Source of the DNA: Roseburia inulinivorans DSM 16841
GTDB lineage: Bacteria > Bacillota > Clostridia > Lachnospirales > Lachnospiraceae
Direction of reading: 5' to 3'
Assembly (NCBI RefSeq): GCF_000174195.1
Contig: NZ_ACFY01000110.1
Coordinates: 1 to 42,143 of the forward strand
DNA length: 42,143 bases
Both the position numbers and the translations under genes were made by a program. The notes under the pieces were generated by a model. It ran no database searches and was not told the origin of the DNA. It saw only the letters and a program-made list of their open reading frames with translations. Positions 8,491 through 16,449 of this stretch are shown in pieces. Numbering within the stretch: position 1 is the stretch's first letter; the number at the start of each line of letters is the position of its first letter.

Positions 8491-9790
8491 TTACTGTTTT
8501 CCCTGCAGAAATGCTTCGATCTCCCCGATAAAATACAGTGAGCCGAATGCCACTGTCTTTTCTGCGGATGATTTTGAGAAATCTGGCAGCACATCCGCAA
8601 GGTTCTGATACGCCTCCGCCGGGATCCCTTTTTGCCCGGATGCAGTCTGCGAGCGCCTCTCCCTGCAATGCCCTCTCACTCTCCACAGTCACTGTCTTAA
8701 AATCCAGTGCCAGCGGAAGAAGTTCCCGGATCATCTCCCCATAATCTTTATCCGCCATGACACCCATGATAAAATGGAATTTTTCATCCGGATACATTGT
8801 CTCCAGACTTTTTTTCAGCGCCTCCACACCGTTACTGTTATGCGCACCGTCCATCAGGAAAAACGGATCATTGCTCACAAGCTCCATGCGTCCCATCCAC
8901 TGCGTCCGGTCGATTCCTTCCCGGATCGCATGCTGCAAAGCTTTCCGTTCCGGCACATTCTTTTTTCCTGCAAAATATTTTTCAAAAAATAATTCTGCTG
9001 CAAGCATTGCCGCCACGGCATTTTCATACTGGTGCACACCGAGCATTTTCATTGTGACTGCATCGTGTCCAGCGTATGAAAAACACTGTTTTCCGTCCTT
9101 TTGTGGCAGGATCCTGATCTCATTTAAATTTACGACTTTTGTAGTTTTGATATCTGCACGCTCTGCGGCTTTGTTTAACACGTCCATTGCTTCTTTTTCC
9201 TGGCTCTCTAACACAAGCGCTGTGCCGTGCTTGATAATTCCTGCTTTCTCTGCTGCAATTTTGGCGAGTGTGTCACCAAGGATCGCCATATGGTCAAAAC
9301 CGATTTTTGCAATGACGGTCACATCCGGCACTCCGCAGGCATTCGTGGAATCATACGTTCCGCCAAGTCCTGTCTCCAAAATCACAACATCACACTTTTG
9401 TTCCTTAAAATAAAGCAATGCCATTGCAAGACAGTAATCAAACATTGTCGGATAAACGCCAAAATCCATAGAGAGAAGCCTGTTTCCAAGGCGCATGGTA
9501 TCCGCTTTTGAGATCATATCTCCCTGCACCTGGATGCGCTCCCTGAAATCCACCAGATGTGGAGAAGTAAACATCCCGGTTTTCAATCCTGCACATTCGA
9601 AAACAGAGCGCAAAAAAGCAGAGACGGAGCCTTTGCCGTTCGTCCCTGCTATGTGTATGATGCGTAAATCTTTCTCCGGGTGTCCTAACTGCTCTAACAT
9701 TATCTTTGAGATCTCGACACCCTTTAAGTTTCCAAATCTTCTTTTATTTTCAATCGCTGTTACTGTTTCTTCGTATGTTAATGTCTGCAT
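8491..9790 (-). CDS. folC: Folylpolyglutamate synthase / dihydrofolate synthase, C-terminus frameshifted
   Basis: Adds glutamate to folates (and possibly glutamate to dihydropteroate) using ATP in the cytosol. About 430 aa after repair. The N-terminal Mur-ligase-type ATP site reads HIAGTNGKGS, followed by the folate loop region MFTSPHLVDFRERI. VVILETGLGG and MDGAHN are also present. The open frame continues to 8423, but its last 70 residues are not folC-like. The expected C-terminus (IPAEAYQNLADVL...GSLYFIGEIEAFL) lies in another frame ending at 8491. Removing one A from the A5 run (plus-strand T 8629-8633) joins them. It starts 4 bases after the upstream DegV stop, so translation is probably coupled; no clear ribosome site is visible. 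Confidence 0.85.
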
Positions 9791-9794
9791 CTGA

Positions 9795-10634
9795 CTATAC
9801 TGCCATGATCACGCCGCCGTCGTTGGCATACATGCTGCTGACACCTGCGGTATTGATGATGATGATCTTTTTGAACTTCGCAATCTTCTCGATTTTTTCC
9901 TTCACTGCTTTTGCCCTCTCCGGACAGTTACAGTGTGAGATCGCAAGAATACGGTTCTCACAGTCTTTTGTCTTTGAGATCATATCCTTCACCATGCGCT
10001 CAAGCGCCTTGTTCATGCCGCGCGCCTGACCTAACTGGCAGATTAATCCCTCCTTCGTTGAGCCCATAACAGGCTTGATATTTAATGAATTGGCAATAAA
10101 TGCTTTCAGGTTGGAAAGTCTGCCATTCTTTCTCAATGTCTCTAATGTCTCCAATACAAAATAGGTGTTCATGGACTTGATGTACTCTTCCACCTTCTCC
10201 ACAACCTCTTCAAAACCGCATCCGGCTTCCTCAAATTCCTGTATCTTCATGCCGATGAGAGTTTCACCGATGGACGCTGATTTCGAATTGAACACATAAA
10301 TTTTCTTTGTATCTCCGTGCTCTTCCTCATATAGATTCTTTCCGAGCACTGCACTGTTGTAAGAGCCGCTTAAACCACCGGACAGTGTCACGGCATAAAC
10401 ATGGTCTGCCTCACCCTCATATGCATCCATATACTGCTCCGGTGACGGGCAGGAGGACTTTGGTCCTTTCAGGCTCTCTCTGACTCTTCTCAAAAAGTCT
10501 GACTGATCAAATGTGCTGTCATCCCTGATACGGCATCCGTCTACTTCCAGCTCCAATGAAACGGTCTCATAATGTCCGTCCTGTTTTAATTCTTCCGGTA
10601 ATTCCCCACAACTGTCGATTACAATCTTATACAT
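9795..10634 (-). CDS. DegV family protein (fatty-acid-binding, EDD fold)
   Basis: 279 aa cytosolic protein. Motifs: N-terminal IVIDSCGELPEEL, then VYAVTLSGGLSGSYNSA and the middle ETLETLRKNGRLS, followed by IKPVMGSTKEG. Members bind a fatty acid and serve as carriers for fatty acid kinase (FakB type); here only family membership is certain. AAGGAGG six bases before ATAC-TATG gives a strong start. Directly upstream are two tandem 54-bp repeats that each duplicate this ribosome site. It forms an operon with folC. Confidence 0.9.
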   Translation of the reverse strand: MYKIVIDSCGELPEELKQDGHYETVSLELEVDGCRIRDDSTFDQSDFLRRVRESLKGPKSSCPSPEQYMDAYEGEADHVYAVTLSGGLSGSYNSAVLGKNLYEEEHGDTKKIYVFNSKSASIGETLIGMKIQEFEEAGCGFEEVVEKVEEYIKSMNTYFVLETLETLRKNGRLSNLKAFIANSLNIKPVMGSTKEGLICQLGQARGMNKALERMVKDMISKTKDCENRILAISHCNCPERAKAVKEKIEKIAKFKKIIIINTAGVSSMYANDGGVIMAV

Positions 10635-10639
10635 AGTAT

Positions 10640-10747
10640 CCTCCTTGTTTTGCGAAGCAAAATGCGACTGTCCTTACAGGAGCAGAGGATTTAGCCTCCT
10701 TGTTTTCCGTAGGAAAATGCGAACCCTCTGGTGAGCAGAGGATTTAG
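10640..10747. repeat. Tandem repeat of about 54 bp in the degV leader
   Basis: Two copies, 10640-10694 and 10695-10747, plus the start of a third (CCTCCTTGTG at 10748). Each runs CCTCCTTGTTTT...AAAATGCGA...AGCAGAGGATTTAG. In the gene direction each copy carries AAGGAGG, the same sequence as the real degV ribosome site. Each also holds a small hairpin: TTTTGCGAAGCAAAA in one copy and TTTTCCGTAGGAAAA in the other. The paired bases differ together, so pairing is kept. Confidence 0.8.
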
Positions 10748-10766
10748 CCTCCTTGTGATATTCATT

Positions 10767-10772
10767 ATTATA
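10767..10772 (-). promoter_or_regulatory. Candidate -10 box of degV-folC
   Basis: TATAAT on the minus strand just upstream of the tandem repeats; the -35 region is poor. Transcription from here would place both repeats in the 5-prime leader of degV. Confidence 0.4.
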
Positions 10773-10866
10773 TCAAAAGTTTCTTTTTTCTATTACATGT
10801 AGTATTGATTACTACGTAACATTAACATAAAAACTTTACTTTGTATAGAGGATATTATGATTTTTA

Positions 10867-12111
10867 TTAAAATTTTATAGTCAGCACGTTCTGGTCGGAA
10901 TCTTCCAGATAATATAAAGATGTCAGTCCTTTGCAGTAATGCACGATCTTCTGATCCGTGATAAAGTAGGAGAATGCCTGTTCATACAGCTCCCTGTCTG
11001 CAAACCTGACAGAGCAGAAACCATCTCCCCGCTCATAGGCAGCCCGATATACATTTCCGATGCTGTCTGCATCCCATGTGTCAAAATAAAGATTTTCATG
11101 GACATAATAATTGTCTTTTACCGCCTGACACACCGGAACGATAATATCGTCATTCGGCTGATGCGTTTTCTGTAATTCCTCGGTCGTAACTGCAAAATAA
11201 TTATAATTGATAAAGGAATCCAGCCCCATTCCATCACCGCTGTAAGTGGCATTTCCCCAGGTCGTATCAATATAGTAATACTCTCCATCCAGCTTTACCA
11301 GATTCCATGCATGAGACTGTCCGTCTGCCGTTCCAGCCACCACTGCACAGGGAATGTCCAGTTTTTCCAGAAGATACTGCGTTGCTGCAGCGTATCCCTG
11401 ACAAACCGTTTCCCCATTGACAAACACACTGATGATGTTCTGATTGTCCGGCGCACCTGTGCTATACGCAACATTCGAAGCCAGATAATCAAACACATAT
11501 TTTGCTTTGTCATAATCCTGCGCTTGCGCATCGATCCCTGCCAAAATCTGACTGACTGTCTCATCGATCTGTGCCTGCATGTCCATCCGCTCGGCATCCG
11601 TCATGGTAAACTTTGGTGTAAAATGGAGATCTACCAGCTTTTCCCCTCTGGTATACTGCGTGTAAGTGTAGCCCGATACCCAGAACAGTCCGCCGTGGTC
11701 CGCCATCACCGAAACATACGCCTGATGCAGGACTTCGTTGTCTAACGTGCTCAGCGCCACATCTTCTTTTTCATAGAGAATCGCATCATAAACCTCGTCG
11801 TACACAGTGCGTACTTCCTCCGGAAGCGTCTGATATACATAACAGTCCACAGACTGCTTTTCAACGGATGGCTCTGCCTGCTTCTCTGTTTCCCCGCAAA
11901 CTGCTGCCTGCTCAGTGTCCGTTTCCTGTTCTTTACTTTTTACTTCCGTGCCTTTTCCTTCTGCAATTTTCTCTTCCACATAGCGGGTAATATCGGATAA
12001 TTGATTGGTTGTCTGCTGACACCCCGAAAGCAGAATGAGTGCTGCACACGCCGCACTCCCTGCCACATAGGAAAAAATTTTTTTCTCACCTGATTCTCCT
12101 GTCAAATGCAT
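10867..12111 (-). CDS. Transglutaminase-like lipoprotein
   Basis: About 414 aa, exported. A hydrophobic signal with a lipobox (ALILLSGC) lies near the N-terminus, then an acidic Gln/Glu/Thr-rich linker, then a transglutaminase-like domain. The catalytic set is visible: Cys in ETVCQGYAAA, His in SHAWNLV, Asp in YYIDTTWG. These domains act as extracellular peptidases or amide transferases, often on cell-wall material. The ATG at 12111 has no ribosome site. A GTG at 12089 has GGAG six bases upstream and would give the textbook start RKKIFSYVAG, but it is out of frame by one base at an A7 run (plus-strand T 12078-12084); eight A would fix it. I suspect that GTG is the true start. Confidence 0.82.
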   Translation of the reverse strand: MHLTGESGEKKIFSYVAGSAACAALILLSGCQQTTNQLSDITRYVEEKIAEGKGTEVKSKEQETDTEQAAVCGETEKQAEPSVEKQSVDCYVYQTLPEEVRTVYDEVYDAILYEKEDVALSTLDNEVLHQAYVSVMADHGGLFWVSGYTYTQYTRGEKLVDLHFTPKFTMTDAERMDMQAQIDETVSQILAGIDAQAQDYDKAKYVFDYLASNVAYSTGAPDNQNIISVFVNGETVCQGYAAATQYLLEKLDIPCAVVAGTADGQSHAWNLVKLDGEYYYIDTTWGNATYSGDGMGLDSFINYNYFAVTTEELQKTHQPNDDIIVPVCQAVKDNYYVHENLYFDTWDADSIGNVYRAAYERGDGFCSVRFADRELYEQAFSYFITDQKIVHYCKGLTSLYYLEDSDQNVLTIKF

Positions 12112-12141
12112 ACTTCATGCTGTATGTATCTTTTTTGCCTT

Positions 12142-13413
12142 TCAGCCAAAATAAGCGCTCACCAAATCCTTCAATGCCTGCTGGTCTGCTGCTGCCATCA
12201 GTTCTCTTGCAGAATGCATTGCAAGCAATGGGATTCCGATATCCACTGTTTTTACCGGAAGTAACGCTGATGCGATCGAGCCTAATGTGCCGCCTCCTGC
12301 AAGATCCGAACGGTTCACAAATTTCTGATATGGGATCTGATCCTTCTCACAGATCTGCTGGATCACTGCGACCGCACCACAGTCTGTTGCATAGGACTGG
12401 GAGCATGCTTCCTTGATGCAGAATCCTTTTCCAAGCACCGGCTTGTTGGTCAGATCCATCTTTCCGGCATAGTTTGGATGAAGTCCATGTGCCACATCCA
12501 CGGATAAAATGATGCTGTTGTACAGTCTGTTCCACACTTCTTTTTCCAGTCCGCACTCGGTCAGAATGCGCACCAGCATATCATGGAGCAGAATGGAACC
12601 GGCACCCTGTTTGGAACGGCTTCCGATCTCCTCGTGATCGAACAGTGCAATGAGATTCATGCCGTCCGCCCTGTCGCTGTCGATGATCGCAGACACCAGT
12701 GCAGAACAGGAATTTAAGTTATCGAGTCTGGATGCAGAGATAAACTCATCGTTTAATCCCACAAACTCCGGCTTTTCTTTATTGTAAATGGTCAGTTCAA
12801 AATCAAGAATATCCTCTTTTTTCACAGCAAGCTCTTTTGCAAGAAAATCAAGAAAATAGTCTGCATCATCGGAAAGTCCGCAGATTGGGAGCAGTTCCGT
12901 CTGCTTATTTAATTCCACGCCCTTGTTCACCTCACGGTTCATGTGGATCGCAAGATTCGGGATGGTCATAAGATTTTTTTCAGACTGGAACGTGACCACT
13001 TTCGGTGTAAACACATCCCCACTGCGCACTGCAACTCTTCCGGCTACACCGAGTGGACGGTCGAGCCATGTATTTAAGATTGCGCCGCCGTAAACTTCCA
13101 CATTCACCTGTGCGTATCCGTTTGTCTGAATATCGCAGGACGGTTTGATCCTTAAGCATGGGAAATCTGTATGTGCTGCTGCAATGCGGATCGCAGGCTC
13201 TCTGTCACTCCAATTCTGCGGTAATGTGAATGCAAACAATGTCGTTTCATGATGATTTATCACATATTTTCCGCCCGCTTTTAAGTTCCATGCCGTACCG
13301 TAATCAACCACTTCAAAACCGGCATCCGTCAGTCTTTTTTCGCATGCGCTCACTGCGTGCGCCGGTGAGATTCCTTTTTCCAGTAAATCAAATAAAATTT
13401 CTGTCTCTGTCAT
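12142..13413 (-). CDS. apeB: M18 family aminopeptidase
   Basis: 423 aa cytosolic di-zinc exopeptidase, trimming N-terminal residues (family preference for acidic or neutral residues). Metal-binding motifs in order: AAHTDFPCLRIKP (His and Asp), FDHEEIGS (catalytic Glu pair), and a C-terminal AMHSARE carrying the last His ligand. LDNLNSC and CGAVAVIQ are also typical. I chose the ATG at 13413 (AAAGG about 11 bases upstream, usual MTETE start); the frame is open to 13437 with another ATG at 13434. Length matches the family. It is 30 bases upstream of the transglutaminase gene on the same strand. Confidence 0.92.
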   Translation of the reverse strand: MTETEILFDLLEKGISPAHAVSACEKRLTDAGFEVVDYGTAWNLKAGGKYVINHHETTLFAFTLPQNWSDREPAIRIAAAHTDFPCLRIKPSCDIQTNGYAQVNVEVYGGAILNTWLDRPLGVAGRVAVRSGDVFTPKVVTFQSEKNLMTIPNLAIHMNREVNKGVELNKQTELLPICGLSDDADYFLDFLAKELAVKKEDILDFELTIYNKEKPEFVGLNDEFISASRLDNLNSCSALVSAIIDSDRADGMNLIALFDHEEIGSRSKQGAGSILLHDMLVRILTECGLEKEVWNRLYNSIILSVDVAHGLHPNYAGKMDLTNKPVLGKGFCIKEACSQSYATDCGAVAVIQQICEKDQIPYQKFVNRSDLAGGGTLGSIASALLPVKTVDIGIPLLAMHSARELMAAADQQALKDLVSAYFG

Positions 13414-13607
13414 ATCTGTTACCAACCTTTCCATCAAACCTCAGACTTTTTATCTGCGGCTGCAAATCTGTATAATCATTCTGTATTTTGCATTCGCAAA
13501 TCCTCTGTATTCTAGCATATTTTCTCTAATTTGTCATTTCAGTTATTTACAAGAAAACAAACCAATGATAAATTTATGTTGATACCATTTTCTTTTGGGA
13601 GGATTTT

Positions 13608-14111
13608 ATGATCGCTTTAAAAATTGCCGAAGTCAAAGACTTTATGAATAAATTACTGTGCCAGGATGTGTTTGACCACTTTCTCATTCAGGAGGCTGTC
13701 ATCACAACGAATGTATCCTGCCATATCGACGGCACGCTGCAAAAAGACTTCTACACCTTAGAAGAACTCGAAGAACAGAATCTCACCGGGCTTTCCTTTG
13801 TTCCGTATGGTCTTTTGCGCAGTTCCTGTTTCAACCTGATCAAAGGAAAGAAAACTCCTTCTTATTTCAAGTTTTCCCTCCTTTTATCGCCGGAAAATCT
13901 CAAACGCACTCTCTCCCAGACCGGAAGCTCTTTCACGGAAAATGATATTTCCGCAGTGTTCTTAAATATCCGCTTCCAGAATGGAGAACTGACCGTGACC
14001 ACGGGTATCTCCTACCGGATCTTCTCGACCGACAAAACGCTTGAGCACGAGTGGGACACACTCCTCAAACGCTTTCTGACGAAAAATCAGATTTCATTTG
14101 ACGAATTGTAG
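13608..14111 (+). CDS. DUF5721 family protein
   Basis: 167 aa, no signal peptide or membrane segment. It opens MIALKIAEVKDFMNKLLCQDVFD and contains the repeated theme of a small alpha/beta protein (RSSCFNLIKGKKTPSYFKF). I recognise it as the Clostridia DUF5721 type; no function is known. GGGAGG precedes the ATG. Its stop codon TAG is the first part of the 350-bp hairpin that follows. Convergent with the histidine kinase gene. Confidence 0.7.
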   Translation: MIALKIAEVKDFMNKLLCQDVFDHFLIQEAVITTNVSCHIDGTLQKDFYTLEELEEQNLTGLSFVPYGLLRSSCFNLIKGKKTPSYFKFSLLLSPENLKRTLSQTGSSFTENDISAVFLNIRFQNGELTVTTGISYRIFSTDKTLEHEWDTLLKRFLTKNQISFDEL

Positions 14112-14454
14112 CGTCTGGCTTCCCCCTCTCTCCCGGCTTTTACTTGGTTTTCATTATGGAATAGATAAAAGGGTTTCTTATAAAACTTGCTCGAATTGCG
14201 GCTTTATCAGTGTTCACATTTTGACTTTTTTGATTGTTTATATTCATTCAGAAATGGACAGTCCGCACAATGTGTTCGTCTGCGGCCACATTGCGTGGAC
14301 TGTCCATTGATGAATGTACATAAACTTAAAGTCAAAATGTGAACACTGATAAAGCACTCAATTCTCACAAAAGTTTTATAAGGAACCCTTTTATCTATTC
14401 CATAATGAAAACCAAGTAAAAGCCGGGAGAGAGGGGGAAGCCAGACACTACAAT
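14105..14454. repeat. 350-bp near-perfect hairpin between convergent genes
   Basis: The whole gap 14112-14447 is one inverted repeat. The outermost block (14105-14188 against its partner ending at 14454) matches over about 84 bases with two mismatches. The block 14201-14228 pairs perfectly with 14328-14355, and 14254-14264 pairs with 14297-14307. Both ends are ATTGTAG, where TTG TAG is the last codon and stop of the genes on each side. Between the matched blocks are stretches of unmatched sequence. It could form a giant RNA hairpin at the 3-prime end of both transcripts or a DNA cruciform. No coding capacity and no transposase. Confidence 0.9.
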
Positions 14455-15710
14455 ACCACGGTAAATAAGATTGATTTTCCGTCCTCGCTTTTGGCTGAGA
14501 TTTTGCCCTTGTGTGCCTTCACGATCGCATACACGACGGAAAGTCCGATTCCAAAGCCCCCGGTCTTAGAATTGTGGGAAGCGTCCATACGGTAAAAACG
14601 CTCGAAAAGCATATCCAGCTTTCCTTTTTCGATCTGGTCTGTGGTATTCCACACGGTGATGATTTTGTTTTTTCCGGAAGTTTTTAGTGCGATGCGGATG
14701 ATGCCCTGCTCTGAGGAATATTTCATTGCATTGTCCAAAAGCAGGGAGATCATCTGCCGGATATTTTTTCATCGCCGACATATCCCACATGCTCTGCCAC
14801 ATTGATCTCAAATTGTTTTCCTTTTGTTTTTGCGACAGAGCGGAATCCCTCTGCGGTATCAAGCACTGCATCCGAAAGTGAAAATGACACTTTTTCCAGC
14901 TTTGTTCCTTCCTCGTCCATGCGGGAGAGAAACACCAGTTTTTCCGTGAGGGAAGTCAGTCTTGCAACCTGTTTTCTCGTACTCTGCGTCCACTCGTTTT
15001 CCCCCTCCATCATCTCTATGACTTCGGTGTTGGCATCGATGATCGTGAGCGGCGTTTTGATCTCATGGCTTGCGTCCGTGATAAAGCGTTTCTGTTTCTC
15101 ATAGCTTTCTGACACCGGTTTTAACACTTTTCCGGAGAAAAAGTATATCATGACAAACACAATGACAAGTCCGAGTGCTCCTGTTCCCACGCTGGCAAGA
15201 ACATATGTTCTTATGGTAGAGATTTCCCGCTGACAGTTTAAAAATACATACATCGTCGAGCCGTCACTGTCCGTTGCAAGGTATTTATAATCAGCGAAAA
15301 AGCCTTTTTTCTTTCCTTTTTTCCACAGCTCCGCTGCGTATTCCTCCGCTGTCCCGGCTGAGATGGAAGCAATTTTTCCGGTATCCACAGATTCCACTGT
15401 ACCGTCCGGTGCGATCGTCACTGTAAAATACCGGGTGTCAAACGGACTTTCCTGCGAAATTCCATGCTTTTGCAGGTCATTCATTGCCGGTGGCTGATCT
15501 GACTTAGGTTCCAATTTTTTTTCCAAAATCTCCGGGTGTCATATCCGGGAAAGTACCTCCGTTGTCAGCGATCAGGGAGAGTCTTGCATCCAGCGCCTGA
15601 TTGGTACTGATGTAGTTTGCAATATTGATCGTACCGACAATTGCGATCAGCACGATAGAAACAGACAGCATTGCAATTGCAATAAATTTTCTTCTTAATT
15701 TTTTAAGCAT
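14448..15710 (-). pseudogene. Sensor histidine kinase, two frameshifts
   Basis: About 420 aa after repair, one reading unit broken into three. Fragment 1 (from 15710) carries the first membrane helix. Fragment 2 carries an extracellular sensor region, a second membrane helix, and the HisKA domain with the phospho-acceptor in DASHEIKTPL. Fragment 3 carries the ATPase domain (LLLDNAMKY N-box, GGFGIGLSVV G-box). The breaks are at A8 (plus-strand T 15515-15522; seven A would fix) and A6 (T 14764-14769; seven A would fix). ATG at 15710 overlaps the response-regulator stop and has GGAG eight bases upstream. Last gene of the VTC/DUF4956 operon. It probably reads a cell-surface signal and phosphorylates the partner regulator. 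Confidence 0.85.
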
Positions 15711-16389
15711 TGTCTTTCTCCAATGAATATCCAAGTCCTCTGGCCGCCCTGATCTTCACCTGACTTCCAATGGAGGTTAATTTTTTTCTCAAATAGGAAA
15801 TATATACCCATACGACATTTTGTTCCGCTTCTGAATCGTAGCCCCAGATTTTATCCATAAAAAGATCCGGGCAAATGACCTGTCCTGGATTAGACATGAG
15901 CATTTCAAGCATCTGGTATTCCTTGCCAGCAAGACGGATACCTTCTGGATTCTCCGGTCCTGTGAGCTGATAGGTAGAACGGTTCAGTGCAATATCGCCA
16001 AATGTCAGCACATTATCGGTCGTGTCCGTCTGTCTCCTTGTCATTGCCCGGATCCTCGCCAGAAGCTCTTTCATGGAAAATGGTTTCGGCAGATAATCGT
16101 CTGCGCCACTGTCTAAACCCTCCACACGGTCATCAATCTCTGCCTTTGCTGTGAGCAGCAGGACCGGAACGGAATTTCCATGTCTGCGGATTGTTTTTAA
16201 TACGGTGATACCATCCATTTTGGGCATCATGATATCTAAGATCACACCGTCATAATTGCCACCGTTTTCCAGATAGTCCAAGGCTTCTGCACCATCGTAC
16301 ACAGCGTCTACCGAGTAATTGTTATGTTTTAACACCATGACAAGCGCACGGCTCAAATCCTCTTCATCTTCTGCAAGCAATAACCTCAT
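15703..16389 (-). CDS. OmpR/PhoB-family response regulator
   Basis: 228 aa. Receiver domain with acidic pocket AEDE, phospho-acceptor Asp52 (VILDIMMPKMDG) and Lys102 (LPKPFS). The C-terminal winged helix includes LAGKEYQMLEML, then VWVYISYLRKKL. I chose the ATG at 16389 (MRLLLAEDEE, the usual start); the frame opens at 16401, where the ribosome site would be too close. Its stop overlaps the kinase start. It lies 60 bases after the beta-helix lipoprotein gene, so it probably controls its own operon. Confidence 0.93.
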   Translation of the reverse strand: MRLLLAEDEEDLSRALVMVLKHNNYSVDAVYDGAEALDYLENGGNYDGVILDIMMPKMDGITVLKTIRRHGNSVPVLLLTAKAEIDDRVEGLDSGADDYLPKPFSMKELLARIRAMTRRQTDTTDNVLTFGDIALNRSTYQLTGPENPEGIRLAGKEYQMLEMLMSNPGQVICPDLFMDKIWGYDSEAEQNVVWVYISYLRKKLTSIGSQVKIRAARGLGYSLEKDNA

Positions 16390-16449
16390 ACAAAATCCCA
16401 TGCCTTTCGTTTATTTCACAGTGATACCGATTCCTGCCCTCAGCTGTTT

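Noticed and set aside
10640..10760. CRISPR-like repeats
   Set aside because: Two adjacent copies without spacers, no cas genes; a tandem leader repeat explains it.
14105..14454. Insertion sequence or invertible promoter
   Set aside because: No transposase or recombinase, and it lies between convergent genes where a promoter would have no target.
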